Shown piece after piece: positions 8,608 to 16,002 of a DNA stretch of 22,144 nt. The stretch spans positions 1-22,144 of the forward strand of contig JAGPKW010000002.1 of assembly GCA_018053685.1 (NCBI GenBank), read 5' to 3'. The stretch is from Patescibacteria group bacterium (lineage in GTDB: Bacteria > Patescibacteriota > Patescibacteriia > JAGPKW01). Numbering within the stretch: the first letter of the stretch is position 1; each line of letters starts with the position of its first letter. The notes under the pieces are model-generated. The model was not told the origin of the DNA. It worked only from the letters and a program-made list of their open reading frames with translations, and searched no databases. The translations under genes and the position numbers were made by a program.

Positions 8608-9469
8608 AATTAATATTATACCACAATAAAATCCAATCATTAACAGTTAAATCTTGGGCTCTAATTTTTATATTCAAATTATTTTTCTCTAAAATGCCCT
8701 TAACATAGTCTATATCTAATCTATAGACAGACGATATATTGTGATATAACATTTTTCTTCTGTTAGAAAAGCCGGCTTTAACAAATTTAAAAAAACTCTC
8801 TAAATTATTGATGCCAACCCTATTTAAGTTATCATCTATTCTCTCCAATTTTATAACAACAGAATCTACATCTGGCACTGGATAAAAAGATTGCCTTTTA
8901 ACATAAAATAAAATATTAGATTTACAATAGAAGTTAGTCATCACACTCAGTATACTTCTATTATTATTTACCTCACAAATTCTATGTCCTACTTCTTCTT
9001 GAACCATTAATATTAAATTTTTAGGATAATATTCTTTTTCTTCAAGCAATTTTCTTAATAATATTGATGTTATATTATATGGTATATTCGCAACGACAGA
9101 GTACTCCTTGCTATTAAAAAAACTTTTTAGAGAACTATACATATCAAAGTTTCTATTAAACAAATTCAAAACATCACCTAATATAACCTTCAATTTATTA
9201 TTACTAATTTTTTCTATCTTTTGTAATCCGTTAAACAACTTCTCATCTTTTTCTATTACTACAACTTTTTCAGCTACATCCAATAACTTATTAGTTAAAA
9301 ATCCAAAGCCCCCGCCTATTTCTAATATATTCTTACTTTTTAATTTATATGCTTCATAAACTATATTATTAAGTACATTTTCGTCTATTAAAAAATTTTG
9401 TCCCAAAACTTTATTTGGAACAATATTATATAATTTACAAAGATTTACTGTTTGTTCTAATAAATCCAT
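8597..9469 (-). CDS. ksgA: 16S rRNA (adenine1518-N6/adenine1519-N6)-dimethyltransferase
   Basis: KsgA/Dim1 uses SAM to dimethylate two adjacent adenines in the 3' helix of 16S rRNA late in small-subunit assembly. The 290-residue length is normal. Visible motifs are VLGQNFLID near residue 21, the SAM-binding loop EIGGGFG at 50-56, the acidic end of the second strand (VVVIEKD), GDV near 98-100, and the catalytic NIPYNI at 128-133, where KsgA proteins usually have N-L/I-P-Y-N. The C-terminal part has the family segment AGFSNRRKML. The start codon lies 19 bp downstream of tRNA-Lys, so ksgA is probably read from the tRNA promoter and freed by tRNA 3' processing. Its end overlaps the next gene by 11 bp. 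Confidence 0.95.
   Translation of the reverse strand: MDLLEQTVNLCKLYNIVPNKVLGQNFLIDENVLNNIVYEAYKLKSKNILEIGGGFGFLTNKLLDVAEKVVVIEKDEKLFNGLQKIEKISNNKLKVILGDVLNLFNRNFDMYSSLKSFFNSKEYSVVANIPYNITSILLRKLLEEKEYYPKNLILMVQEEVGHRICEVNNNRSILSVMTNFYCKSNILFYVKRQSFYPVPDVDSVVIKLERIDDNLNRVGINNLESFFKFVKAGFSNRRKMLYHNISSVYRLDIDYVKGILEKNNLNIKIRAQDLTVNDWILLWYNINYEK
8615..8623 (-). promoter_or_regulatory. Extended -10 element inside the end of ksgA
   Basis: The minus strand reads TGGTATAAT, a perfect extended -10, only 7 bp before the chosen ATG at 8607. If used, transcription would begin at or next to the start codon, giving a leaderless mRNA for the thrombospondin-type-3 gene. The -35 region is weak (TTAATG at 17 bp). 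Confidence 0.4.
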
Positions 9470-9488
9470 TATATAAATTAATGGCTTC

Positions 9489-9564
9489 TGGTAGGCCCCA
9501 TGGGACTCGAACCCACAACCAACGGCTTAAGAGGCCGCTGCTCTACCAATTGAGCTAGGAACCT
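9489..9564 (-). tRNA. tRNA-Lys (anticodon CTT)
   Basis: The minus strand folds into a complete 76-nt cloverleaf. The acceptor AGGTTCC pairs with GGGGCCT (two G-T pairs); the discriminator is A and the CCA is encoded. The D stem is GCTC/GAGC. The anticodon stem GCGGC/GCCGT holds loop CTCTTAA, so the anticodon is CTT (reads AAG). The T arm is GTGGG-TTCGAGT-CCCAT. A promoter lies just upstream and ksgA begins 19 bp downstream. Confidence 0.96.
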
Positions 9565-9575
9565 ATAACTTTTAA

Positions 9576-9604
9576 ATATTATCAAATTTTTTATATTTTT
9601 TCAA
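9576..9604 (-). promoter_or_regulatory. Promoter of tRNA-Lys (and probably ksgA)
   Basis: On the minus strand, TTGAAA is followed by a 17-bp spacer ending in TGA and then TAATAT, a -35 with an extended -10. The expected start is near 9569, leaving about a 5-nt leader before the tRNA. The -35 sits just past the stop codon of the LysM-CHAP gene. Confidence 0.7.
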
Positions 9605-9607
9605 CTA

Positions 9608-10951
9608 TTAATATATATATCCTAAAATTCTCCAGTCATTGATATCTAGTTTTCTTGTACTCTTTATGCCAAGCCCTTTATAATTCATCTCTGAAATAAC
9701 AATATAATCATCCCCAACTTCTTCGACATAAGCCACATGACCATATATAGAATTTTCCTTTGTAGAAACGATGGCGCCAACAGCTGGTACTTGACCAACA
9801 GTATAACCATACTGCTGGGCATTCTTAAGCCATTGTTTAGCATCTCCACCCCATGGAATAAATCTCTTTGTTGCAACATACCAGGTACATTGTCCATAAG
9901 GAAATAAATGAGCCTTTTGACCATTAGATCCTTGGACCTGGGAGACCTTAGACGATATTTTTCCTATAATGTTCTGAGCAGTATTAGAACCTCCCTGGGC
10001 AACATAAGGACTATATGTAGGAATATTTGTTGTAGGAATTATTAGAGTCTGTCCCAACTTAAGAAGATCTCTATCAATATTATTATACTTCTTTATATCA
10101 GCTATTGATACTTTATATTTTTTACTTATTTGAGACAAGTTATCTCCATATTCAACTTTATAAGTTATACCAGTAACTGGTAATATAGTTAATCTAGACC
10201 CAACTCTTAAAACACTTTTTTCTGTAAGTTTGTTCTCCCACAATATTGTTTCTTTGCTAATACCAAACTTTTTAGCAATACTACTTATACTATCCCCACT
10301 CTGCACAACGTATATAAATTTACTTTTATATTGTTGCTCTTCTTTTTCTTCTTGTATAATTTCATTTCTATGTTCAAATAAATCAAGCATCATGGGTTTT
10401 GCAACAGAAGAATAATTAAAAGCAAAATATGTTATATCTTCTGGATCATCTATAACATAATCAGAAGTAGCAGAATTAACAATATAATCTTTCGCTGATA
10501 AATATCCTGTATTATTGTCTTGATTCTTAATTGCACTACGATCATCTATAACAACATAATCATCTCTACTATCTATACCTGCTAATTGAAAAAATACACT
10601 ATTGTCTATTTTTAGCTCCCTGTCATAAATACTATAAACTTTAATGTTATCAAAAAATACTATAAAGAAAAAAAGGGAAATAATATAAAAAGTAACAGCT
10701 CTCTTACTTAGCAAAACAGCAAAAATTCTCCCAAAAGTTCCATATCTAATATTATTATTAGTTTCTATATCTCTTATAACTCTCCTATATACAGTATATA
10801 AAGGAACAAGAACCCATTTAAATATTATTTTATAATATAAAAAATCTACAAATATTACTTTTAAAATATTTTTTATATCCAATAGAAAATTAAAAAGGCT
10901 AAGTAGTCTTTTTAAGAGAAAATTTCTTATCTTATATTTTGAAATATTCAT
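9608..10951 (-). CDS. Membrane-anchored LysM-LysM-CHAP cell-wall hydrolase
   Basis: The 447-residue protein should bind and cut peptidoglycan outside the membrane. The N-terminal 80 residues are basic and hydrophobic. A strong membrane segment at about 82-103 (VTFYIISLFFFIVFF) would leave the rest outside. Two LysM domains follow, at about 212-258 (YVVQSGDSISSIAKKFGIS) and 263-307 (YKVEYGDNLSQISKKYKVS). The C-terminal CHAP domain at about 347-447 has catalytic Cys354 in GQCTWYVA, His405 in YGHVAYVEEV and a polar E421/N423 in SEMNY. CHAP enzymes are amidases or endopeptidases; which one cannot be told here. The gene is monocistronic by appearance, with tRNA-Lys downstream under its own promoter. 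Likely role: wall remodelling or division, or attack on a neighbour's wall. Confidence 0.92.
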   Translation of the reverse strand: MNISKYKIRNFLLKRLLSLFNFLLDIKNILKVIFVDFLYYKIIFKWVLVPLYTVYRRVIRDIETNNNIRYGTFGRIFAVLLSKRAVTFYIISLFFFIVFFDNIKVYSIYDRELKIDNSVFFQLAGIDSRDDYVVIDDRSAIKNQDNNTGYLSAKDYIVNSATSDYVIDDPEDITYFAFNYSSVAKPMMLDLFEHRNEIIQEEKEEQQYKSKFIYVVQSGDSISSIAKKFGISKETILWENKLTEKSVLRVGSRLTILPVTGITYKVEYGDNLSQISKKYKVSIADIKKYNNIDRDLLKLGQTLIIPTTNIPTYSPYVAQGGSNTAQNIIGKISSKVSQVQGSNGQKAHLFPYGQCTWYVATKRFIPWGGDAKQWLKNAQQYGYTVGQVPAVGAIVSTKENSIYGHVAYVEEVGDDYIVISEMNYKGLGIKSTRKLDINDWRILGYIY

Positions 10952-10989
10952 TAAAAATACTTTAAATATATATTTATATATTTAACATT

Positions 10990-10998
10990 ATTTTAGCA
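10990..10998 (-). promoter_or_regulatory. Possible proximal extended -10 for the LysM-CHAP gene
   Basis: The minus strand reads TGCTAAAAT, an extended -10 with one mismatch, about 38 bp before the ATG. The -35 region is poor. It may be a second promoter downstream of the stronger one at 11079-11108. Confidence 0.35.
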
Positions 10999-11078
10999 AA
11001 AAGTCTATAATTTTTTAATATTTTGTGCTAATAATAGAGAAAATAAATATTATAAAATTTAGATCTATTTTAATCCTT

Positions 11079-11108
11079 ATTATATCAAACCTATTCTATA
11101 GCTGTTAA
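11079..11108 (-). promoter_or_regulatory. Strong candidate promoter for the LysM-CHAP gene
   Basis: On the minus strand, TTAACA (one mismatch from TTGACA) is followed by an 18-bp spacer ending in TGA and then TATAAT. The predicted start near 11072 gives a leader of about 120 nt. The -35 lies in one arm of an inverted repeat at 11101-11136. Confidence 0.65.
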
Positions 11109-11136
11109 TAAAATATATATTTTTACCAATAACAGC
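11101..11136. repeat. Inverted repeat at the -35 region of the LysM-CHAP promoter
   Basis: GCTGTTA at 11101-11107 and TAACAGC at 11130-11136 are perfect 7-bp arms. Between them AAAATATATATTTT is itself self-complementary. One arm covers the -35 box, so it may be an operator; it could also simply form a cruciform or hairpin. Confidence 0.5.
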
Positions 11137-11215
11137 AAAATTTTCATCATATTTACATACATGATAAAAATACATAATATATATCTAAGCTTGATTCGTG
11201 CTCATAAAAATAAAT

Positions 11216-11234
11216 AAATCCGACAATCGGATTT
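11216..11234 (-). terminator. Intrinsic terminator after uvrC
   Basis: An 8-bp stem AAATCCGA/TCGGATTT with a CAA loop lies immediately after the uvrC stop codon (11236-11238). On the minus strand it is followed by TTATTTATTTTTATG, an interrupted T tract. On the plus strand it is followed by TTTTATTTTATTT, so it may act both ways. Confidence 0.75.
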
Positions 11235-11235
11235 T

Positions 11236-12942
11236 TTATTTTATTTCAAATTGCTTTTTATATCTACTTCTAAAATATCCTATACCAAATCTGTGAGCCT
11301 CATCTCTTATCTGTCTTAATATATATAAATCCTTTCCAGAAACTTTTTTAATATCTCCATTATCAACATAAAAAATTTCTTCTTCCTTTTTTGCTAAGGA
11401 TACAATTTTTATTTTCGATAATATTTTATATTTTTCTCCAAGACTTAAAACAGCACCAAGTTGTGTTATACCACCATCTAATACTATTAAATCAGGAACT
11501 CCCCAATCATTTAAATTTTTATCAGAAAGTCTCCTACTTAATACTTCTTTCATCATTAATGGATCATTTGGTTCATTTTTTATTTTTATTTTAAATTTTC
11601 TATAACACTCTTTTGCAGGAAAACCATCAATAAATACAGACATTGACCCAACAGCATATTGACCTTGTATGTTTGATATATCAAAACATTCTATTCTCTT
11701 TGGAACTTTATTTAGATTAAGTTTTTTCTGTATTTTTTCTAATACACTAAAATTTATTTGCTCTTTATTAATATATGCTTCACAATTTTTTTCTCCCATA
11801 TCAATTAATTTTTTTTCTGTGCCAACTCTATACTTTCTAATATTAATACCTAATACATTAAATTGTTTTTTATCTATATACTTATCATCATATACAACTA
11901 TTGTTTTATTAGTCTCAAAAAAATTAGAATAATTTTGTTTAATAAACTCAGTGATTATATCCTGTTTATATTTATCATCATCAATATTATCATACCATTC
12001 AATAAAATTATTAGTTTGTATTACAAAATTCTTTTTATTTAATAATACTCCTTTAACAATACTAAATATATTTATAATTGCTAATTTATTATATAAATAA
12101 ATACTTAATATATCTAAATCATTGTTTGAGATATTCCTAACGCTTTGTTTATTCACAACTTCATTTAATAGTTTAATTTTATCTCTATATTTTAAAGCTT
12201 GTTCATAATTTTTATTATTAGAACATTCTAACATCTTAGAATTTAAATATTCACTCAATTGTTTAATATCTCCAGAAAAAAAACTTATTATATTGTTTAT
12301 TATTTCTCTATATTCTATATTTGTTATTTCACCACAACATATTCCAGCACATCTTTTAATATGATAATTAAAACATGGGGATAAAACGATTTTCTTATTT
12401 TTATCTTTTTTATATATTTTATTTATTTTTTTAACTTTTAGACACTGATATGGTAATATTTTAGATATAACTTTTAATAAATCTACTAAATCTTTTTTAG
12501 ATGTATATGGCCCAAAATATATAACATCTTTTTTCTTATTTTTATTATTCAATATATCATTTTCTGTTTTTCTTCTAACAATATCTATCTCTGGAATATA
12601 TAACATGTCACTTAAATTTATTTTCAAAAAACAATATTCACTATTATCTTTTAGCAATACGTTATATTTTGGTTTATATTTTTTTATTAAATTAGATTCT
12701 AATATCAATGCTTCCCTTTCTGAACTTGTAACAATAGTTTCTATATCACAAATACTATCTACTATTAAATGTTTTTTATAAAGCCTGTCATTGTTTTTTA
12801 TAAAATAACTAGAAACTCTATGCTTTAAATTTTTAGCTTTTCCAACATAAATAACATTAGAGTTTTTATCCTTAAATAAATATACACCAGGACTATTTGG
12901 GATTTTTTTAGCATTAAATTTATACATATTGTAATTATACAT
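11236..12942 (-). CDS. uvrC: UvrABC nuclease subunit C, lacking the C-terminal (HhH)2 domain
   Basis: UvrC makes both cuts beside a DNA lesion in nucleotide excision repair. The GIY-YIG domain has Tyr21, Tyr32, Arg42 and Glu82. Cysteines 167, 190, 198 and 202 match the family's Fe-S ligand pattern, with the usual x7 and x3 spacing for the last three. A UVR (UvrB-binding) segment lies near 230-265. The RNase H-like nuclease domain has Asp421, Asp460, Asp489 and His550, corresponding to the known catalytic set. The protein stops at residue 568, eighteen residues after that His, where typical UvrC proteins continue into a tandem helix-hairpin-helix DNA-binding domain. A terminator follows at once, so the missing domain is not hidden by a frameshift. 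The start could also be Met6 (12927). The gene is divergent from nusA. Confidence 0.95.
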   Translation of the reverse strand: MYNYNMYKFNAKKIPNSPGVYLFKDKNSNVIYVGKAKNLKHRVSSYFIKNNDRLYKKHLIVDSICDIETIVTSSEREALILESNLIKKYKPKYNVLLKDNSEYCFLKINLSDMLYIPEIDIVRRKTENDILNNKNKKKDVIYFGPYTSKKDLVDLLKVISKILPYQCLKVKKINKIYKKDKNKKIVLSPCFNYHIKRCAGICCGEITNIEYREIINNIISFFSGDIKQLSEYLNSKMLECSNNKNYEQALKYRDKIKLLNEVVNKQSVRNISNNDLDILSIYLYNKLAIINIFSIVKGVLLNKKNFVIQTNNFIEWYDNIDDDKYKQDIITEFIKQNYSNFFETNKTIVVYDDKYIDKKQFNVLGINIRKYRVGTEKKLIDMGEKNCEAYINKEQINFSVLEKIQKKLNLNKVPKRIECFDISNIQGQYAVGSMSVFIDGFPAKECYRKFKIKIKNEPNDPLMMKEVLSRRLSDKNLNDWGVPDLIVLDGGITQLGAVLSLGEKYKILSKIKIVSLAKKEEEIFYVDNGDIKKVSGKDLYILRQIRDEAHRFGIGYFRSRYKKQFEIK

Positions 12943-12957
12943 AAATTATGATAATAT
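12929..12957 (+). promoter_or_regulatory. nusA promoter
   Basis: TTGTAA, a 17-bp spacer ending in TGA, and TAATAT form a -35 with an extended -10. The predicted start is near 12964, about 50 nt before the nusA ATG. The -35 overlaps the first codons of uvrC on the other strand. Confidence 0.6.
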
Positions 12958-12967
12958 ATAAATGAAC

Positions 12968-12996
12968 ATCAATCCAAAAGATTGATTTTCTTTTTT
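12968..12996 (+). terminator. Terminator-like hairpin (possible attenuator) in the nusA leader
   Basis: ATCAATC (12968-12974), loop CAAAA, GATTGAT (12980-12986) form a 7-bp stem followed by TTTTCTTTTTT if the last stem base is counted. It lies between the predicted nusA start site and the ATG at 13015, with no other plus-strand gene upstream to terminate. It is therefore a candidate attenuator. The stem has only two GC pairs. Confidence 0.55.
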
Positions 12997-13014
12997 AAAC
13001 AATAAGCAAAATAT

Positions 13015-14199
13015 ATGTCTAATGAAATAAAAGACGCAATAGAATCAATATGCGAGGAAAAACATATTGATTTTAACAAAATAACAGATGCTATAAATCA
13101 AGCACTAGCAGCAGCATATAGGAAAGATTATGACAAAGACAAAAATTTAAATGTTAAAGTTGATTTTAATATTGAGACAAACGAAATAAAAGTATGGGAT
13201 TCTAAAACTGTATGCGATAATTATGAATTAGATGAAGAAGGTAATGTTATTCAAGATCAGAATATTCCAGATGAAGAGAATATAAGATTTAATCCAAGAA
13301 CACAAATAATGCTTAAAGATGCAAAAAAAATAAAAAAAGATGCAGCAATTGGCGACACCATTAATACGGATCTTGAACCACCATCAAATTTTGGTAGAGT
13401 TGCAGCACAAACAGCAAAACAAGTCATAATACAAAAAATTAAAGAAGCTGAAAAAGAAGCGGTATTAAGTGAGTTCAAGGACAAAGAAAAGACAATAGCT
13501 ACTGGGACAATACAAAAAGTAGAGAATAATATTGTATTTGTAAATTTAGGAAGAGGCACTGGTATTTTAGGAAAAGATGATCAGATACCAGGTGAAAGCT
13601 ATATAGTTGGAAATAGAATAAAATGTTATATAAAAGCAATAGAAGAAAGCCAAAGAGGAATACAAATACTTTTATCAAGATCTAACACAGAATTTTTAAA
13701 ACATCTATTTATGCTTGAAATCCCAGAAATAAATGAGGGGGTTGTTATTATAAAAAATATAGCAAGAGAACCAGGATCAAGATCAAAAGTTGCAGTATAC
13801 ACAACACAAGATAATATAGACCCAGTAGGATCTTGTATTGGGCAAAGAGGCACAAGAATTAATGCTATAATCAATGAAATAGGAGAAGAAAAATTAGATA
13901 TTGTAGAATACAATAAAGATATCACTCAATACATTATAAACAGTTTAGCACCAGCTAATATAAAAGACATTAAAATAAACGAAGATAAAAAAGAAGCAGA
14001 TGTATTAGTAGATAAAGATCAATTCTCTTTAGCAATCGGTAAAAAAGGACAAAATGTAAGATTAGCATCCAAATTAACAGGATATAAAATAAACATAGTT
14101 CAAGATGAAAATGAAAAAGTAAACAATAATAATATAGATATTGAGACCATTAATACAACAATAGATGAAAAAATAGATGATAATATATTAAATCAATAA
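13015..14199 (+). CDS. nusA: Transcription termination/antitermination factor NusA
   Basis: NusA binds RNA polymerase and nascent RNA and controls pausing, termination and antitermination. The 394-residue protein has the normal order. The N-terminal polymerase-binding domain runs to about 150 and is acidic in the middle (ELDEEGNVIQDQ). An S1 domain at about 157-221 contains FVNLGRGTGIL. KH1 at about 250-300 has VGSCIGQRGTRI, and KH2 at about 310-363 has LAIGKKGQNVRLASKLTG. A short Asn/Asp-rich tail ends the protein; there are no E. coli-type acidic repeats. The family often sits in a nusA-infB operon; here it stands alone and converges on galU, their coding ends overlapping by 7 bp. Its leader carries a promoter and a terminator-like hairpin. 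Confidence 0.96.
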   Translation: MSNEIKDAIESICEEKHIDFNKITDAINQALAAAYRKDYDKDKNLNVKVDFNIETNEIKVWDSKTVCDNYELDEEGNVIQDQNIPDEENIRFNPRTQIMLKDAKKIKKDAAIGDTINTDLEPPSNFGRVAAQTAKQVIIQKIKEAEKEAVLSEFKDKEKTIATGTIQKVENNIVFVNLGRGTGILGKDDQIPGESYIVGNRIKCYIKAIEESQRGIQILLSRSNTEFLKHLFMLEIPEINEGVVIIKNIAREPGSRSKVAVYTTQDNIDPVGSCIGQRGTRINAIINEIGEEKLDIVEYNKDITQYIINSLAPANIKDIKINEDKKEADVLVDKDQFSLAIGKKGQNVRLASKLTGYKINIVQDENEKVNNNNIDIETINTTIDEKIDDNILNQ

Positions 14200-15077
14200 T
14201 TTTTTAATAGCTCAGCTAAATATTTTTTAAAATCTTGACCAATATCATCTCTATCTATAGCTAATTCAACATTTGTTTTTAAATACTCTAAAATATTACC
14301 ACAATCATAATATTTACCATTTTCTATTTTCTTTGCATATACATCTATACCTCTGTCCATTATAACATTTACCCCATCAACATATACTAGTTCCTTACCA
14401 GCCCCCACTTCAACACTTTCTAAAGCTTCAAATATTTCAGGAATTAATACAGACCCAGATACACAAGCTATATTTGATGGTTTATTTTCAATACCAGGTT
14501 TTTCTATAATTCTATTTATTTTATATAATCCATTCCCTACTTCATTGCCATCTATAAATGCAAACTTATTAGCATCTTCTGGTTTATCAGCTTCAATAGA
14601 TCCAAGTATTATAGAATTATATTTTTCATAAGATTCTATAAGCTGTTTAGCTCTACTTTTTGTTTTGGATAATATAAAATCATCACCCCAGCAAACAATA
14701 AATGGCTCATCCCCTATAATATTTTTAGCAGTAAGAATTGCATCTCCATTTCCTCTTGCTTCTTTTTGCCTTACATACACAAATTCGGCCATAGAAGCAA
14801 TTCTTTTTATTTCTTCTAACTCTTTATACTTTTTAGCTTCTTCTAATTTTCTTTCTAGTTCCAAATGTCTATCAAAATGATCTTCTATAGCTCGTTTATA
14901 AAAACCTGTTACAATTATTATTTGCTCAATGCCAGCATCTACAAGTTCTTCTATAATATATTGAATAATGGGTTTATCTATTATTGGAAGCATTTCCTTT
15001 GGAACAGCTTTTGTTTCTGGCAATAAACGCGTTCCATATCCAGCAGCTGGAATAACAGCTTTTCTAATTTTTTTCAT
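14193..15077 (-). CDS. galU: UTP--glucose-1-phosphate uridylyltransferase
   Basis: GalU makes UDP-glucose from UTP and glucose-1-phosphate for surface polysaccharides. The 294-residue length is normal. The nucleotide-binding start is AVIPAAGYGTRLLPETK, followed by KEMLPIIDKPIIQYI and VTGFYKRAIEDHFDRHLELE, both typical of this family. The segment RQKEARGNGDAI matches the usual Q-x4-G-x-G-x-A region. CWGDD replaces the more usual P-D-D version but keeps the metal-binding Asp. RIIEKP and SGSVLIPEIF are also family features. The stop codon is TGA, which supports a standard genetic code. The start overlaps the end of ppaC by 14 bp, so it is the last gene of the tyrS-rnhB-ppaC operon. It overlaps nusA tail to tail. 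Confidence 0.94.
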   Translation of the reverse strand: MKKIRKAVIPAAGYGTRLLPETKAVPKEMLPIIDKPIIQYIIEELVDAGIEQIIIVTGFYKRAIEDHFDRHLELERKLEEAKKYKELEEIKRIASMAEFVYVRQKEARGNGDAILTAKNIIGDEPFIVCWGDDFILSKTKSRAKQLIESYEKYNSIILGSIEADKPEDANKFAFIDGNEVGNGLYKINRIIEKPGIENKPSNIACVSGSVLIPEIFEALESVEVGAGKELVYVDGVNVIMDRGIDVYAKKIENGKYYDCGNILEYLKTNVELAIDRDDIGQDFKKYLAELLKNY

Positions 15078-15984
15078 GATGTTTTGATGTTAATTTTTCT
15101 TCTAATCTAGGCACTACTTGTTTTTTTCTGGATAAAATTCCTTGTTTATAATTTTTATCTTTATTGATTTTTAAAATATTATAAATCATTTTTCTATGTC
15201 CAGTAACCCAAAAGAATGTTCCTTCTTTTGTTATGTCGGTTACCATAAATATAAAAGAAAATAAACCCATTTCTGCAAGTATTTTTCTCATTTCCAATAT
15301 AATTTCTTTTTTCCTACATAAAAGCTCTTTTGAATCTATTAATTCTACTTGCCCTATACCAATTTTTTTACCAGAAAAATTAAATTCCTTAAATGAGCTA
15401 TAAATGATATCTGTAGCACTCTTTTCCAATAAATCATTCCTCTGTTTAAACATTTCCATACCATATTTTTTAACGTCTTTAATACCAACAACTTTTGACA
15501 GCATGGAAGCAAATTTTTTATCAAGCTCGGTTGTTGTAGGAGATTCAAAAATAACAGTATCAGACAATATAGCTGATAATAACAAACCAGCAATCTTTTG
15601 ATTTACTTCTTTTTTTGATTCTAAAAATTTTTCACACACAATAGAAGCAACACTACCATATGGTTTTGTAGTTATTGCTATTGGATTTGATAAAGATATA
15701 TTAATTTTATGATGATCTAATATTTCTAATATTTGAAAATTTTGTAAATTATCAATACTCTGTAATTTTTCGTTATGATCAACCAATATTACTTTGTCAT
15801 TTCTATTTAATTTTGTTAATAATATTGGCTCTTGTATATTAAATTTATTTAATACAAATTTAGTTTCACTATTTAGCCCCCCAAGAACTGCTGGTATATA
15901 ATTTTTACCTAAATACTTAGCGTAACAAATAGCTGAAACAACTGAATCAGTATCTGGATTCTTATGTCCGATAATATAAATCAT
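15064..15984 (-). CDS. ppaC: Manganese-dependent (family II) inorganic pyrophosphatase
   Basis: Family II pyrophosphatases hydrolyse pyrophosphate from biosynthesis, including the galU reaction encoded next door. This 306-residue protein is of the DHH superfamily. Visible metal and catalytic motifs are GHKNPDTDS (His7, Asp11, Asp13), VDHNE (Asp69-His70) and DHH at 90-92. The C-terminal DHHA2 domain ends with SRKKQVVPRLEEKL, the substrate-binding R-K-K-Q motif of the family. There is no inserted CBS domain, so no adenine-nucleotide control is expected. The gene lies 18 bp after the methyltransferase gene and overlaps galU by 14 bp. Confidence 0.95.
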   Translation of the reverse strand: MIYIIGHKNPDTDSVVSAICYAKYLGKNYIPAVLGGLNSETKFVLNKFNIQEPILLTKLNRNDKVILVDHNEKLQSIDNLQNFQILEILDHHKINISLSNPIAITTKPYGSVASIVCEKFLESKKEVNQKIAGLLLSAILSDTVIFESPTTTELDKKFASMLSKVVGIKDVKKYGMEMFKQRNDLLEKSATDIIYSSFKEFNFSGKKIGIGQVELIDSKELLCRKKEIILEMRKILAEMGLFSFIFMVTDITKEGTFFWVTGHRKMIYNILKINKDKNYKQGILSRKKQVVPRLEEKLTSKHHEKN

Positions 15985-16002
15985 ACATTACTCTATTAAT
16001 TC

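Larger units (their letters stand above)
10952..11215. other. AT-rich intergenic region between the LysM-CHAP gene and uvrC
   Basis: With the uvrC terminator this region spans about 280 bp. Apart from the promoters and inverted repeat listed separately I see no convincing coding frame, tRNA or known RNA fold in it. Confidence 0.6.

Noticed and set aside
8597..8640. Upstream ATG at 8640 as start of the TSP3 gene
   Set aside because: It would overlap ksgA by 44 bp and puts extra hydrophobic residues (MIGFYCGIILI) before the basic MKNNIFKKF start; the ATG at 8607 is more plausible.
14193..14195. Recoded TGA (glycine), as in some Patescibacteria lineages
   Set aside because: galU ends on TGA at the length and C-terminal sequence expected of the family, and I noticed no in-frame TGA in the recognised genes.
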